Shown here: positions 16,149 to 23,623 of the stretch, piece after piece
How positions within the stretch are numbered: the first letter of the stretch is position 1
Layout: every line of letters begins with the position of its first letter
Origin: JACTOJ01 sp032335695
Lineage (GTDB): Bacteria > Bacillota > Clostridia > Clostridiales > Clostridiaceae
Reading direction: 5' to 3'
Assembly (NCBI RefSeq): GCF_032335695.1
Contig: NZ_JACTOJ010000007.1
Coordinates: 124,001-188,000 of the forward strand
Length of the DNA stretch: 64,000 nucleotides
Translations under genes and position numbers: made by a program
Notes under the pieces: model-generated
What the model saw: only the letters and a program-made list of their open reading frames with translations
What the model was told of the DNA's origin: nothing
Databases searched by the model: none

Positions 16149-16493
16149 CTAATCCTCTAAAACTTTATTGGTTATTAAATAGAAATGCTTCCACAAGTTC
16201 ACCTGTTCTTTAAGTGCTTCCACTCCTTTGCTTGTAATTTTATAATATTTTCTTGGGATTTTTCTTTCCTCCTGAGGCATGACTCTATAGCTTTCAATCC
16301 ATCCGCTGTCTTCCAATCTGTAAAGTACGGGATAGAGAGTTCCTTCTTTCAGCTTATAATATCCTTCACTTTCTTCATCCATAAGCTGTATTATCTCGTA
16401 TCCATACATGTCTCTTTTTTCAATTAATTTAAGGACTATAATAGATAATGTTCCTTTCTTTAATTGGTTATCTAAATCTGGCAAGCAGTTCAC
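16149..16493 (-). CDS. PadR-family transcriptional regulator
   Basis: A 114-residue winged-helix regulator of the short PadR class (PadR-s2). LKKGTLSIIVLKLIEKRDMYGYEI at the start, LKEGTLYPVLYRLEDSGWIES as recognition helix and wing, and RKYYKITSKGVEAL are diagnostic. PadR proteins repress a neighbouring gene and release on ligand binding. It precedes the HAAS-domain gene by 5 bases, so the two are co-transcribed and the pair is probably self-regulated. GGAGGTGAA is visible just upstream of the start. Confidence 0.92.
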   Translation of the reverse strand: MNCLPDLDNQLKKGTLSIIVLKLIEKRDMYGYEIIQLMDEESEGYYKLKEGTLYPVLYRLEDSGWIESYRVMPQEERKIPRKYYKITSKGVEALKEQVNLWKHFYLITNKVLED

Positions 16494-16560
16494 CTCCGTC
16501 TATATTTAGTATTGCTAATTATATATTACTGCTAAATAATCTTTTTGTAAATATTGTAAT

Positions 16561-16598
16561 AAAAAAAGCTATAGATAATTTTCAGTTATCTATAGCTT
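16561..16598 (-). terminator. Rho-independent terminator
   Basis: A 13-bp perfect stem (16566-16578 with 16586-16598) is followed on the minus strand by seven T. It lies 10 bases after the stop of the minus-strand gene ending at 16609. Confidence 0.88.
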
Positions 16599-16608
16599 AT
16601 ATATGTCA

Positions 16609-17139
16609 TTATTCTATCTCAAAAGTACATTTATCTGCACCATTTAATATTGTATCTATCCGCTTCACTGTTACAGCCTTTTCAAATACTGAAGAAAAAA
16701 GTTTTTGAAACCAGCCCCCTGAACATTCGCAGTATATGGGCGATAGTGTCTTTAGTGCTTTGGGTATACCGCAGTAACACCTATCATATATGGCTATTAT
16801 TTTATTATTCTCAATATGAAGATATCCTCCACCGATACCATTGTCATTTAAAAGTTTTAAAAACTCTTCAACATCACTTGATTTTTTATATATTTCCTTA
16901 GCTATATTAATAATATTGTTTGAAATGCAGTGATAGACACAGGGTCTCATGACTTTCCTAGCTTCTTCTCCTCCATAATTCTCTGAGATACATTCAAGCA
17001 AGGAATTAATATATTGTGCCTGTTTTTTAATAGTAGGCTTCTCTTCAAGTTCACCTACTTTGTTAAGAATTTTATTATAGTTATCCTTATCATAATAACT
17101 TTCAATATTTTTTAACAATCTATCCGCCTTATTTGTCAT
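16609..17139 (-). CDS. Cysteine-containing conserved hypothetical protein (DUF6144-like)
   Basis: A 176-residue soluble protein with a helical N-terminus and paired cysteines: RPCVYHCISNN in the middle, RCYCGIPKAL, IYCECSGGWFQKLF and a C-terminal GADKCTFEIE. The end, an aromatic stretch followed by T-V-K-R-I-D-T-I-L-N-G-x-x-x-C-x-F, resembles V4R-like and DUF6144-type proteins that bind a metal or small ligand through cysteines. I do not recognise a defined function. It has its own terminator and no obvious partner. Confidence 0.6.
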   Translation of the reverse strand: MTNKADRLLKNIESYYDKDNYNKILNKVGELEEKPTIKKQAQYINSLLECISENYGGEEARKVMRPCVYHCISNNIINIAKEIYKKSSDVEEFLKLLNDNGIGGGYLHIENNKIIAIYDRCYCGIPKALKTLSPIYCECSGGWFQKLFSSVFEKAVTVKRIDTILNGADKCTFEIE

Positions 17140-17263
17140 ATTACACCTCCAGATTTTATATACCTAAATTATAATGAGTATAATATGACATATGTATGGC
17201 TTATTTAAAATATTTTTCACGATTTTCTGCTTGCTGGATGCTGGTTATCATAATTTCCGCGTA

Positions 17264-17683
17264 CTATTTTATTTCCTTTGAAAAATTAAATATATCCTCC
17301 CTTTTATCCCAACCCATCTTGCTCCAAAATTTATTTCCAGCTTCGTTATCCGCAACTACAAAGAGATGGCATTTTTCTATTTCTTCCTTCTTAAGTGCTT
17401 CCAAAGCCTTTTCTACTAAAGCTTTACCTATACCTTGTCCCTGATATTCTGGCAGAACGCAGGTATGATGTATAAAGCCTCTTCTCCCATCATGGCCGCA
17501 AAGTATTGTTCCAACTATCTTGTCATCATCCGCACATATAAAAGACAAATTAGGATTCCTTTTAAGGTAGCTTGAGATTGCGCTTTTTGAATCTGCACTG
17601 CTAAGCCTTATACCTGGAATGCTTGACCACATAGCGTACACTTCTTCATATTTTTCTATATCCATTGATTGTATTTTAAACAT
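17264..17683 (-). CDS. GNAT-family N-acetyltransferase
   Basis: A 139-residue single-domain acetyltransferase. HHTCVLPEYQGQGIGKALVEK (about residues 71-91) carries the acetyl-CoA loop, and DNEAGNKFWSKMGWDKR is the usual fourth motif. The length is that of small, free-standing GNAT enzymes. The substrate is not predictable. It is isolated, with the remnant of a hydrolase gene upstream on the same strand. Confidence 0.85.
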   Translation of the reverse strand: MFKIQSMDIEKYEEVYAMWSSIPGIRLSSADSKSAISSYLKRNPNLSFICADDDKIVGTILCGHDGRRGFIHHTCVLPEYQGQGIGKALVEKALEALKKEEIEKCHLFVVADNEAGNKFWSKMGWDKREDIFNFSKEIK

Positions 17684-17749
17684 ATGCTAATCCCTCCGTA
17701 TACATTTTTATAAATCATTATAGCATAATTGACATGTTTCTAAGGTATA

Positions 17750-17839
17750 TCACATCAAGGAGCTTTCCATATAACCTATAGTTTCTTCTATTATTTTTCT
17801 GGTTTCAGCATTGTCCTTAAATACATCAAAGCTGTGCCC
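17750..17839 (-). pseudogene. C-terminal remnant of an alpha/beta hydrolase-like gene
   Basis: Directly after the TGA of the flavodoxin-ferredoxin gene, the same frame continues for 29 codons (GHSFDVFKDN, then ETRKIIEETIGYME) to a TGA at 17750. The Gly-His followed by a final helix is like the end of dienelactone-hydrolase-type proteins, in which this His completes the catalytic triad. There is no start or upstream body, so this is a decayed leftover. The assignment rests on a short stretch. Confidence 0.4.
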
Positions 17840-18643
17840 TCACTTACTACCAATCAATTCATTTATGCTTATGTCAGGATTTCTATATCTCTTTCTTTTA
17901 GTGGTTTTATTTCCCCACTGAATAGCTTCTCTGGGGCAATTTTGAATGCAAGCCACGCATACTTCGCAATTATGCTTCCAAGTAGGCTTGTTATCTTTAA
18001 ATTCAATATTATTAGCGGGGCAGATTTTTTCGCATATTCTACAGCCATTGCAGTTATCCTTAACCCAAAAGCCTTTGTCCTTCACATGCAGATTTTTCAT
18101 TATTTTATCTGTAGTTTTAGTAAAAACCTTATCTATCAATACATCAAATTTTAATTTGCTAACTTTACAAGGCTGCTCTTTTTTATACTTAATCACAGCT
18201 ACTATTTCATTAATCTTCAATTTTTCCTTTTGGAAAATTTTATTCTGTCTTTTTATTGATGATGCATTGTATGCCAATATATAATTTGGAGGCATATGCA
18301 CTAAAAATCCTGCATTAAGCTTGAAACCATTGTCTTGTAATATGTTCTCAAGCCTTATTATTACTCTGCCTGGAAAGCCACCATAAGTTACTACTCCAAA
18401 TACATAAGTATCGCTGCTAATATCCAATCGCTTAACAAATTCCTCCACTAATAGCGGAATGCGATCATAGTATACTGGAAATACTATGCCTAAGCTTTTA
18501 GCTTTCACCTCTATTTTATCCTTTGGAAGCTCAGCAATTTTAAATAATTCAAAATTATTTAACTCCTTCACTATATCCTTGCATACCTGAAGGCTGTTTC
18601 CTGTACCTGAAAAATACATTATGGTATCCTTGTCTATAATCAT
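17840..18643 (-). CDS. EFR1-type flavodoxin-ferredoxin fusion protein
   Basis: A 267-residue redox protein. The N-terminus is a flavodoxin-like domain (MYFSGTGNSLQVCKDI binds FMN phosphate; GIVFPVYYDRIPL). The C-terminus has two 4Fe-4S motifs, CNGCRICEKICP and CEVCVACIQNCP (about residues 198-240). This is the layout of EFR1-family ferrodoxins common in anaerobes, which pass low-potential electrons to unknown acceptors in the cytoplasm. The start has GGAGG upstream. A hydrolase remnant follows its stop in the same frame. The MerR regulator just upstream on the same strand may control it. Confidence 0.85.
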   Translation of the reverse strand: MIIDKDTIMYFSGTGNSLQVCKDIVKELNNFELFKIAELPKDKIEVKAKSLGIVFPVYYDRIPLLVEEFVKRLDISSDTYVFGVVTYGGFPGRVIIRLENILQDNGFKLNAGFLVHMPPNYILAYNASSIKRQNKIFQKEKLKINEIVAVIKYKKEQPCKVSKLKFDVLIDKVFTKTTDKIMKNLHVKDKGFWVKDNCNGCRICEKICPANNIEFKDNKPTWKHNCEVCVACIQNCPREAIQWGNKTTKRKRYRNPDISINELIGSK

Positions 18644-18705
18644 ATTAAAACCTCCTATATTTTCTAGTTTTTATAAAATTATAAACTATGTACCATAGTA
18701 CAAGG

Positions 18706-19125
18706 TCAAGAGTTGCTTTCCATAAACTTCCCTACCTCTTCACAACACTCTGAACCTCTTGATGCTATAATATCATTAACTTTTCGCAGTAAATTTTTTG
18801 TTTCTTCCAATTCACTGATTTTATCGTTAATTTCATTTATCTTGCTCGTAATTATAGTTTTAGTTTCTTCGATATTGGTACAGTGTATATCATCATAAGC
18901 TTTTAATAAAAGCATTTTTATTTCTTTAAGTGAAAATCCGAAATGCTTACCTATGATTATAAATCTTATCTTCTCTATATCCTCCGTAGAATATATTCTA
19001 TAGCCATTGCTATCTCTTCGTGTGCTTGAAAGCAAGCCTATTCTTTCATAATATCTTATAGTCTCTTTGTTTATTTTTAACTCTTTTACCACTTCCCCAA
19101 TATTATAAGCATCCTTGGTCATCAT
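18706..19125 (-). CDS. MerR-family transcriptional regulator
   Basis: A 139-residue MerR protein: N-terminal winged helix (YNIGEVVKELKINKETIRYYERIGLL), the wing RRDSNGYRIYSTEDIEKIRFI and a long dimerisation helix (about residues 80-118). Cysteines at DIHCTN and in the C-terminal SECCEEVG recall metal-sensing MerR members, but the usual complete cysteine set of mercury sensors is not there. It precedes the flavodoxin-ferredoxin gene by 62 bases on the same strand. A thiol- or metal-linked signal is possible, not shown. Confidence 0.85.
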   Translation of the reverse strand: MMTKDAYNIGEVVKELKINKETIRYYERIGLLSSTRRDSNGYRIYSTEDIEKIRFIIIGKHFGFSLKEIKMLLLKAYDDIHCTNIEETKTIITSKINEINDKISELEETKNLLRKVNDIIASRGSECCEEVGKFMESNS

Positions 19126-19168
19126 AGTATCACCCCTTCTGCAATATCCCTTATAATTACCTTATTTT

Positions 19169-19212
19169 AAAATAATAAGTGTACTCCCAATTTGAAGTAC
19201 ACTTACTGTTTT
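19169..19212 (-). terminator. Hairpin terminator after the DJ-1-like gene (family of three)
   Basis: Arms at 19169-19185 and 19196-19212, built on AATAATAAGTGTACT, with two wobble positions. It lies just after the DJ-1-like gene's stop. Related hairpins occur at 20753-20793 and 21655-21686. Confidence 0.65.
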
Positions 19213-19218
19213 AAAGCT

Positions 19219-19794
19219 TTATACACCTCTAATGACTTTTAATAGTTCATCCTTTTCAGCCTCATCCTTAAAGCCGTTAAACCATTCCCCCACTGCAACA
19301 GCAAAATCCACAAATGCGGTGCCTTGAGCGGTTATGATATTTCTATCAGTTACAACCCTCTCCATGATAAAATTTTCTCTTGGAAAAGGATCGCTTTCTC
19401 CAAATTGTTTGGTTTGTACTTCTGTCCATTCAGCAAGGGAGGTTGTATATTTTGCATCCTTTAAAACTCCGGCTTTAGCAAAGAATCTCGGCCCAGCGCA
19501 TATAGCAGCAAGCAATTTTTTCTCCGAATTCAGCTTTTGTATTAATTCCATAAGCTCTGGCCTAATTTCTCCATTCCAGCCTCCTGGAATTACCAAACCT
19601 TCAACTTCCTCCTGTAGGGCTTCCTTTACAGTTGCCTTAGGTTTATAAATAATGCCTGATTTACTAGATAAACATTCTTTTTCATATGCAATTGGAATAA
19701 CTTCTTTTCCCATATCTGCGCCAAGGAGATGAGTTACAAGAGTTATTTCAAAGTCAGCCATTTCATCATAAATAAATAATAGTATTTTTCCCAT
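19219..19794 (-). CDS. DJ-1/PfpI-family protein
   Basis: A 191-residue protein of the class I glutamine-amidotransferase-like superfamily. The nucleophile elbow AAICAGPRFFAKAGVL carries the cysteine (about residue 99), with GLVIPGGWNGEI and a C-terminal NIITAQGTAFVDFAVAVGEW segment. Relatives are glyoxalase III, chaperone/deglycase or protease-like proteins; which of these applies is not decided by the sequence. It is monocistronic, followed by a hairpin terminator. Confidence 0.85.
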   Translation of the reverse strand: MGKILLFIYDEMADFEITLVTHLLGADMGKEVIPIAYEKECLSSKSGIIYKPKATVKEALQEEVEGLVIPGGWNGEIRPELMELIQKLNSEKKLLAAICAGPRFFAKAGVLKDAKYTTSLAEWTEVQTKQFGESDPFPRENFIMERVVTDRNIITAQGTAFVDFAVAVGEWFNGFKDEAEKDELLKVIRGV

Positions 19795-19934
19795 ATAAAT
19801 TCACCAACCTAAAATATATTTTTATTGATTACTATTCGCTATGCTGCCAGCATATTCCTTCTTATACATTTAATAAACGATCTAAGCTAATATCTTTTTC
19901 TTTATATTGACGTGATATTAATAATATTCAGCGA

Positions 19935-20306
19935 TTAAATTAAGAAAATCAATAAAAACAATACGCTTATAGTAGAAAATCCGAAAGTTTTCCAATACCT
20001 ATAGTATACGCCTTCAATAACAGCGTATATTGCAAAACATATCAGCATAATAGAATAATAAGTATTATTTACACCATGCTGTATATAGGAATATAAACCA
20101 GTTAAAAAGAAACATATACCAGAGATAAGCATACATATAACCTTTGCTTTATATTGGTTACTAGTAGCTGTTCTAGGTAATTCCTGATGCTGTTTCCTAG
20201 CAAGTTTTATACCATCTCTCACAAACAAATACCTTGTATTCGCAATAACTTCAAATATACCAAAGGCAAGAAAAAAAGCTCTATATATTTCTAATTTCCA
20301 GTTCAT
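19935..20306 (-). CDS. Four-helix hypothetical membrane protein
   Basis: A 123-residue protein with four predicted helices (about residues 8-25, 50-70, 78-95, 102-122) and a basic loop RDGIKLARKQHQELP after the first. It overlaps the preceding MarR gene by four bases (ATGA), so the two are translationally coupled and the protein is probably the regulated partner. No family is recognised; it could be a small transporter subunit or stress protein. Confidence 0.65.
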   Translation of the reverse strand: MNWKLEIYRAFFLAFGIFEVIANTRYLFVRDGIKLARKQHQELPRTATSNQYKAKVICMLISGICFFLTGLYSYIQHGVNNTYYSIMLICFAIYAVIEGVYYRYWKTFGFSTISVLFLLIFLI

Positions 20307-20746
20307 AATTTTTTCTCCTTATCTACATTCTTATTTACTCTCCTCAAATAATCTATAAACTGAACTATTTCCTCTTCCTTAAAGCCGTACAATGCTTCAT
20401 TGTTGCATTTTTCAGCCTCAACTGTTATTTTTTCTGCTAACTTCAATCCATGATCAGTTATACAAATACTATAAGCTCTCCTATCTCCTTCACATTGATT
20501 TCTATGTATCAAATTTTTAGTTATAAGTTTGTCCACTACAGCTCCAGTAGTGGCTCTGTCCGCCGATAGTTTTTCAGCTATATCTGCCTGAGTTAGATTA
20601 TTCTCTTCAGATAATATCTTTAATACAGACCATTGTGATGTAGTAATATCATATTGTTTGATCTTGTCCTCCAACTGCTTTTTCATATTTCTAGCTGCGG
20701 AATTAATAATGTCTCCAAAAGACTCTTTTATATGCACTCTAATCAC
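20303..20746 (-). CDS. MarR-family transcriptional regulator
   Basis: A 147-residue winged helix protein: ITTSQWSVLKILSEENNLTQADIAEKLSADRATTGAV (about residues 34-70), then LIHRNQCEGDRRAYSICITDHG as wing. It fits the MarR/SlyA group that senses phenolic or oxidising compounds. It is coupled by a four-base overlap to a small membrane protein. A perfect 16-bp inverted repeat lies at 20753-20793, immediately upstream of its start, and could be an operator as well as the upstream ATPase gene's terminator. Confidence 0.88.
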   Translation of the reverse strand: MIRVHIKESFGDIINSAARNMKKQLEDKIKQYDITTSQWSVLKILSEENNLTQADIAEKLSADRATTGAVVDKLITKNLIHRNQCEGDRRAYSICITDHGLKLAEKITVEAEKCNNEALYGFKEEEIVQFIDYLRRVNKNVDKEKKL

Positions 20747-20752
20747 CCTTTT

Positions 20753-20793
20753 AAAATAATAAGTGTACCTACAGTAAGTACACTTATTATTTT
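20753..20793 (-). terminator. Perfect 16-bp hairpin between ABC ATPase and marR-like gene
   Basis: AAAATAATAAGTGTAC (20753-20768) and its exact complement (20778-20793) flank a 9-base loop. Position suits a terminator for the ATPase gene ending at 20823; it also sits only 7 bases before the MarR start, where an operator would be expected. Confidence 0.65.
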
Positions 20794-20822
20794 AATACTA
20801 TTTAATTTTTTGTCAATTATTT

Positions 20823-21497
20823 CTAAGAAACTATTTTACCGTCTAAAACTTGTACAGTTCTATTGCACTGGGCTGCAATATTTTTATCGTGAGTAACTAT
20901 AATCACTGTTTTACCTCTGCTTTTTATTTCTTTAAAAACATCCATTATTTCTCTTCCAGTAGCTTGGTCAAGAGCTCCTGTAGGCTCATCCGCCAAAATT
21001 ATTTTAGGATCATTCATTAGTGCTCTAGCTATAGCTATCCTCTGCTGCTGTCCTCCTGATAACTCGCTGGGAAAGCTATTTATTTTATCTGTAAGTCCTA
21101 TTCTATCTATAAGTAATTTAGCATTTTTCTTCATTTCTTTATATGATCCTTTTCTATTTTTATACATATTGGGCATAACAACATTCTCTAAAACCGTATA
21201 ATCTTGAAGTAAGGAAAAGTTTTGAAATACAAAGCCCATTACTCCGTTTCTTATTTCTGCTAATTGATTGCTGTTTTTTTTGCTTATGTCCTCTCCCTGT
21301 AAATAATAGTTTCCGCTATCCAGCGCATCAAGACATCCTAAAATATTTAGAAGAGTAGACTTTCCTGAACCAGAAGGTCCCATTATAGCCACCATATCGC
21401 CTTCATCTATGTCAAGAAATACATTATCTAATACCTTCAGTTTATTTTTTTCAGTTCCGTATGATTTGTTTATATCCTTCAGTTCTATAACGTGCAT
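20823..21497 (-). CDS. ABC transporter ATP-binding protein without adjacent permease
   Basis: A 224-residue MacB/LolD-type ATPase with all motifs: GPSGSGKSTLLN, FVFQNFSLLQDYT, LSGGQQQRIAIAR, ILADEPTGALD and VTHD. Such ATPases normally pair with an FtsX/MacB permease encoded next door. Here a hairpin follows the gene directly and no permease lies on either side within several kb. It may serve a permease elsewhere or be the surviving half of a broken pair. The start has GGTGG upstream. Confidence 0.88.
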   Translation of the reverse strand: MHVIELKDINKSYGTEKNKLKVLDNVFLDIDEGDMVAIMGPSGSGKSTLLNILGCLDALDSGNYYLQGEDISKKNSNQLAEIRNGVMGFVFQNFSLLQDYTVLENVVMPNMYKNRKGSYKEMKKNAKLLIDRIGLTDKINSFPSELSGGQQQRIAIARALMNDPKIILADEPTGALDQATGREIMDVFKEIKSRGKTVIIVTHDKNIAAQCNRTVQVLDGKIVS

Positions 21498-21648
21498 TTA
21501 ATACCACCTTCTAATAAATTAATAAAGGAGCAGCTTATTATAGTACTAATATAACCTCATACCTACCATGAACTTTTTAAATATATTTTCTCTAGCTAAT
21601 AGTATTCTAGTAATTTAAATTTTAGAACTGATATCAATATTTTTTACA

Positions 21649-21686
21649 TAAAAAAATAATAAGTGCACCTTAATGCACCTATTATT
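21649..21686 (-). terminator. Terminator of the heterodimeric ABC exporter operon
   Basis: Arms AATAATAAGTGCA (21655-21667) and its near-complement (21674-21686, one mismatch), followed on the minus strand by seven T. It lies 18 bases after the stop at 21704 and is related to the hairpins at 19169 and 20753. Confidence 0.8.
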
Positions 21687-21703
21687 CAAAGTTTATATAT
21701 TTC

Positions 21704-23623
21704 CTAAGATAATTCAAAAGCTCCTGTATATAATTGATAGTACTTGCCTCTTTGGTTAATAAGTTCCTCATGGCTTCCTCTTTCAATAATCCTGCCTTGA
21801 TCTAGCACCATAATCACATCGGAATTCTTAACAGTGGATAATCTGTGGGCTATTACAAATACAGTTCTTCCCTTCATAAGCTTATCCATACCTTCCTGAA
21901 CAATTGCTTCAGTTCTTGTGTCAATGCTTGAAGTCGCTTCGTCAAGTATCAAAACTGGAGGATCTGCAATTGCGGCTCTAGCTATGGTAAGAAGCTGTCT
22001 TTGTCCTTGAGATAGGCTTCCTCCATCTCCAGTAATGATTGTATCATAGCCCTTAGGCAGGTGCTTTATAAATTGATGAGCATTGGCAAGCTTTGCGGCT
22101 GCAATTACTTCTTCCTCGGAAGCTTCTAATTTTCCATATCTAATATTATCCGCAATGGTACCTGTAAACAGATGCGCATCCTGAAGCACTATGCCTAAAG
22201 AACTTCTTAAGTCACCTTTTTTAATCTTGTTCACATTGATCCCATCATACCTTATTTTTCCATCCTGAATATCGTAAAATCTATTTATTAGATTGGTGAT
22301 GGTAGTTTTTCCTGCTCCTGTAGCTCCAACGAAAGCTACTTTCTGTCCTGGTTTTGCAAAAAGCTTTATATTGTGAAGTATAATTTTTTCATCATTATAA
22401 CCAAAATCTACGTCATCAAACACTACTTCTCCAAGAAGCCTTGTATAGGTAGTAGTTCCATCTTCATGAGGATGTTTCCATGCCCATATCCCAGTTCGTT
22501 CCTTAGTCTCTGTAACCTCACCTTTTTCATTTTCCTTTGCATTAACTAGGGTTACATATCCCTCATCCATTTCTTTGACTTCGTCCATAAGCTTAAATAT
22601 ACGTTCAGCCCCGGCTACACCCATAATAATAAAGTTAAATTGCTGTGCCATTTGCCCTATAGTCTGACTAAAGCTTCTAGTAAGCTGCAAGAAGGCTGCT
22701 ATTCCTCCAAGGGTAAAGCCATTAACGCCATAAATGGCAAGGATAGATCCAACAATAGCCACTGCCACATAATTTATATAGCCTATATTGCCCATTATTG
22801 GCATCAATACATTTGCGTAAGTATTTGCTTTTTCAGCACTGTTACAAAGCTCATCATTTAATTTATCAAAATTTGCTTTAGCTTCTTCCTCGTGGCAAAA
22901 TACCTTAACCACCTTTTGCCCTTCCATCATTTCTTCTATATATCCATTTACTGCTCCCAAAGACTTCTGCTGCAGGCCAAAATATTTTCCGCTTTTTCCG
23001 CCTATAGTTTTAGTCACATTTAGCATTAAAATAACTATCAGAACTTCAATAACTGATAGAGGCAGGCTTAGATATATCATGGACACAAATACGCTGACTA
23101 CAGTAACAATGGCTGATATAATCTGCGGTATACCTTGGCTGATCATCTGCCTTAAAGTATCTGTATCATTAGTGTATAAACTCATCAAATCTCCATGAGC
23201 ATGGGTATCAAAAAACTTTATAGGCAAAGCTTCCATATGTGAAAACATGCTATCTCTTACTTTTTTAAGAGAGCCTTGAGAAATAAGAATCATTATTCTG
23301 CTATATAAATAAGTAGATACAACACCTATATAATAAATCACTGCCATTGCTACAAGCATTTTAAATAGTGGTGCAAAATCCGGATTAGCTTTATTTAAAA
23401 GGGGAGTAATATAGTCGTCTATTAAATTTCTTAAAAACAAAGTTCCTAAAACTGCTGCAACAGAGCTTATAATTATGGCAGCAAATACGATAGCAAATAA
23501 AAATTTATATTCTCCAAATACATAAGCTATCAATCTTTTAAGGGTTTTTAAAGCATTTTTATTTCCAGCAGGTCTTTTTCCCATTTCACTCTTAGCTGAA
23601 TTATTTTGACTCATCCTTCTCAT
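21704..23623 (-). CDS. Heterodimeric ABC exporter, subunit B (BmrD/YheH-like)
   Basis: A 639-residue half-transporter: six transmembrane helices (about residues 35-330) and a C-terminal nucleotide-binding domain with GATGAGKTT, the variant signature LSQGQRQLLTIARA, Walker B PVLILDEATSSID and IAHRLST. An extra hydrophilic stretch (about residues 365-400, WAWKHPHEDGTTTYTR) joins the two domains and is typical of the longer partner in these pairs. It exports hydrophobic drugs as a heterodimer with the product of the gene upstream, which it overlaps by 23 bases. Last gene of the MarR-regulated operon. Confidence 0.9.
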   Translation of the reverse strand: MRRMSQNNSAKSEMGKRPAGNKNALKTLKRLIAYVFGEYKFLFAIVFAAIIISSVAAVLGTLFLRNLIDDYITPLLNKANPDFAPLFKMLVAMAVIYYIGVVSTYLYSRIMILISQGSLKKVRDSMFSHMEALPIKFFDTHAHGDLMSLYTNDTDTLRQMISQGIPQIISAIVTVVSVFVSMIYLSLPLSVIEVLIVILMLNVTKTIGGKSGKYFGLQQKSLGAVNGYIEEMMEGQKVVKVFCHEEEAKANFDKLNDELCNSAEKANTYANVLMPIMGNIGYINYVAVAIVGSILAIYGVNGFTLGGIAAFLQLTRSFSQTIGQMAQQFNFIIMGVAGAERIFKLMDEVKEMDEGYVTLVNAKENEKGEVTETKERTGIWAWKHPHEDGTTTYTRLLGEVVFDDVDFGYNDEKIILHNIKLFAKPGQKVAFVGATGAGKTTITNLINRFYDIQDGKIRYDGINVNKIKKGDLRSSLGIVLQDAHLFTGTIADNIRYGKLEASEEEVIAAAKLANAHQFIKHLPKGYDTIITGDGGSLSQGQRQLLTIARAAIADPPVLILDEATSSIDTRTEAIVQEGMDKLMKGRTVFVIAHRLSTVKNSDVIMVLDQGRIIERGSHEELINQRGKYYQLYTGAFELS

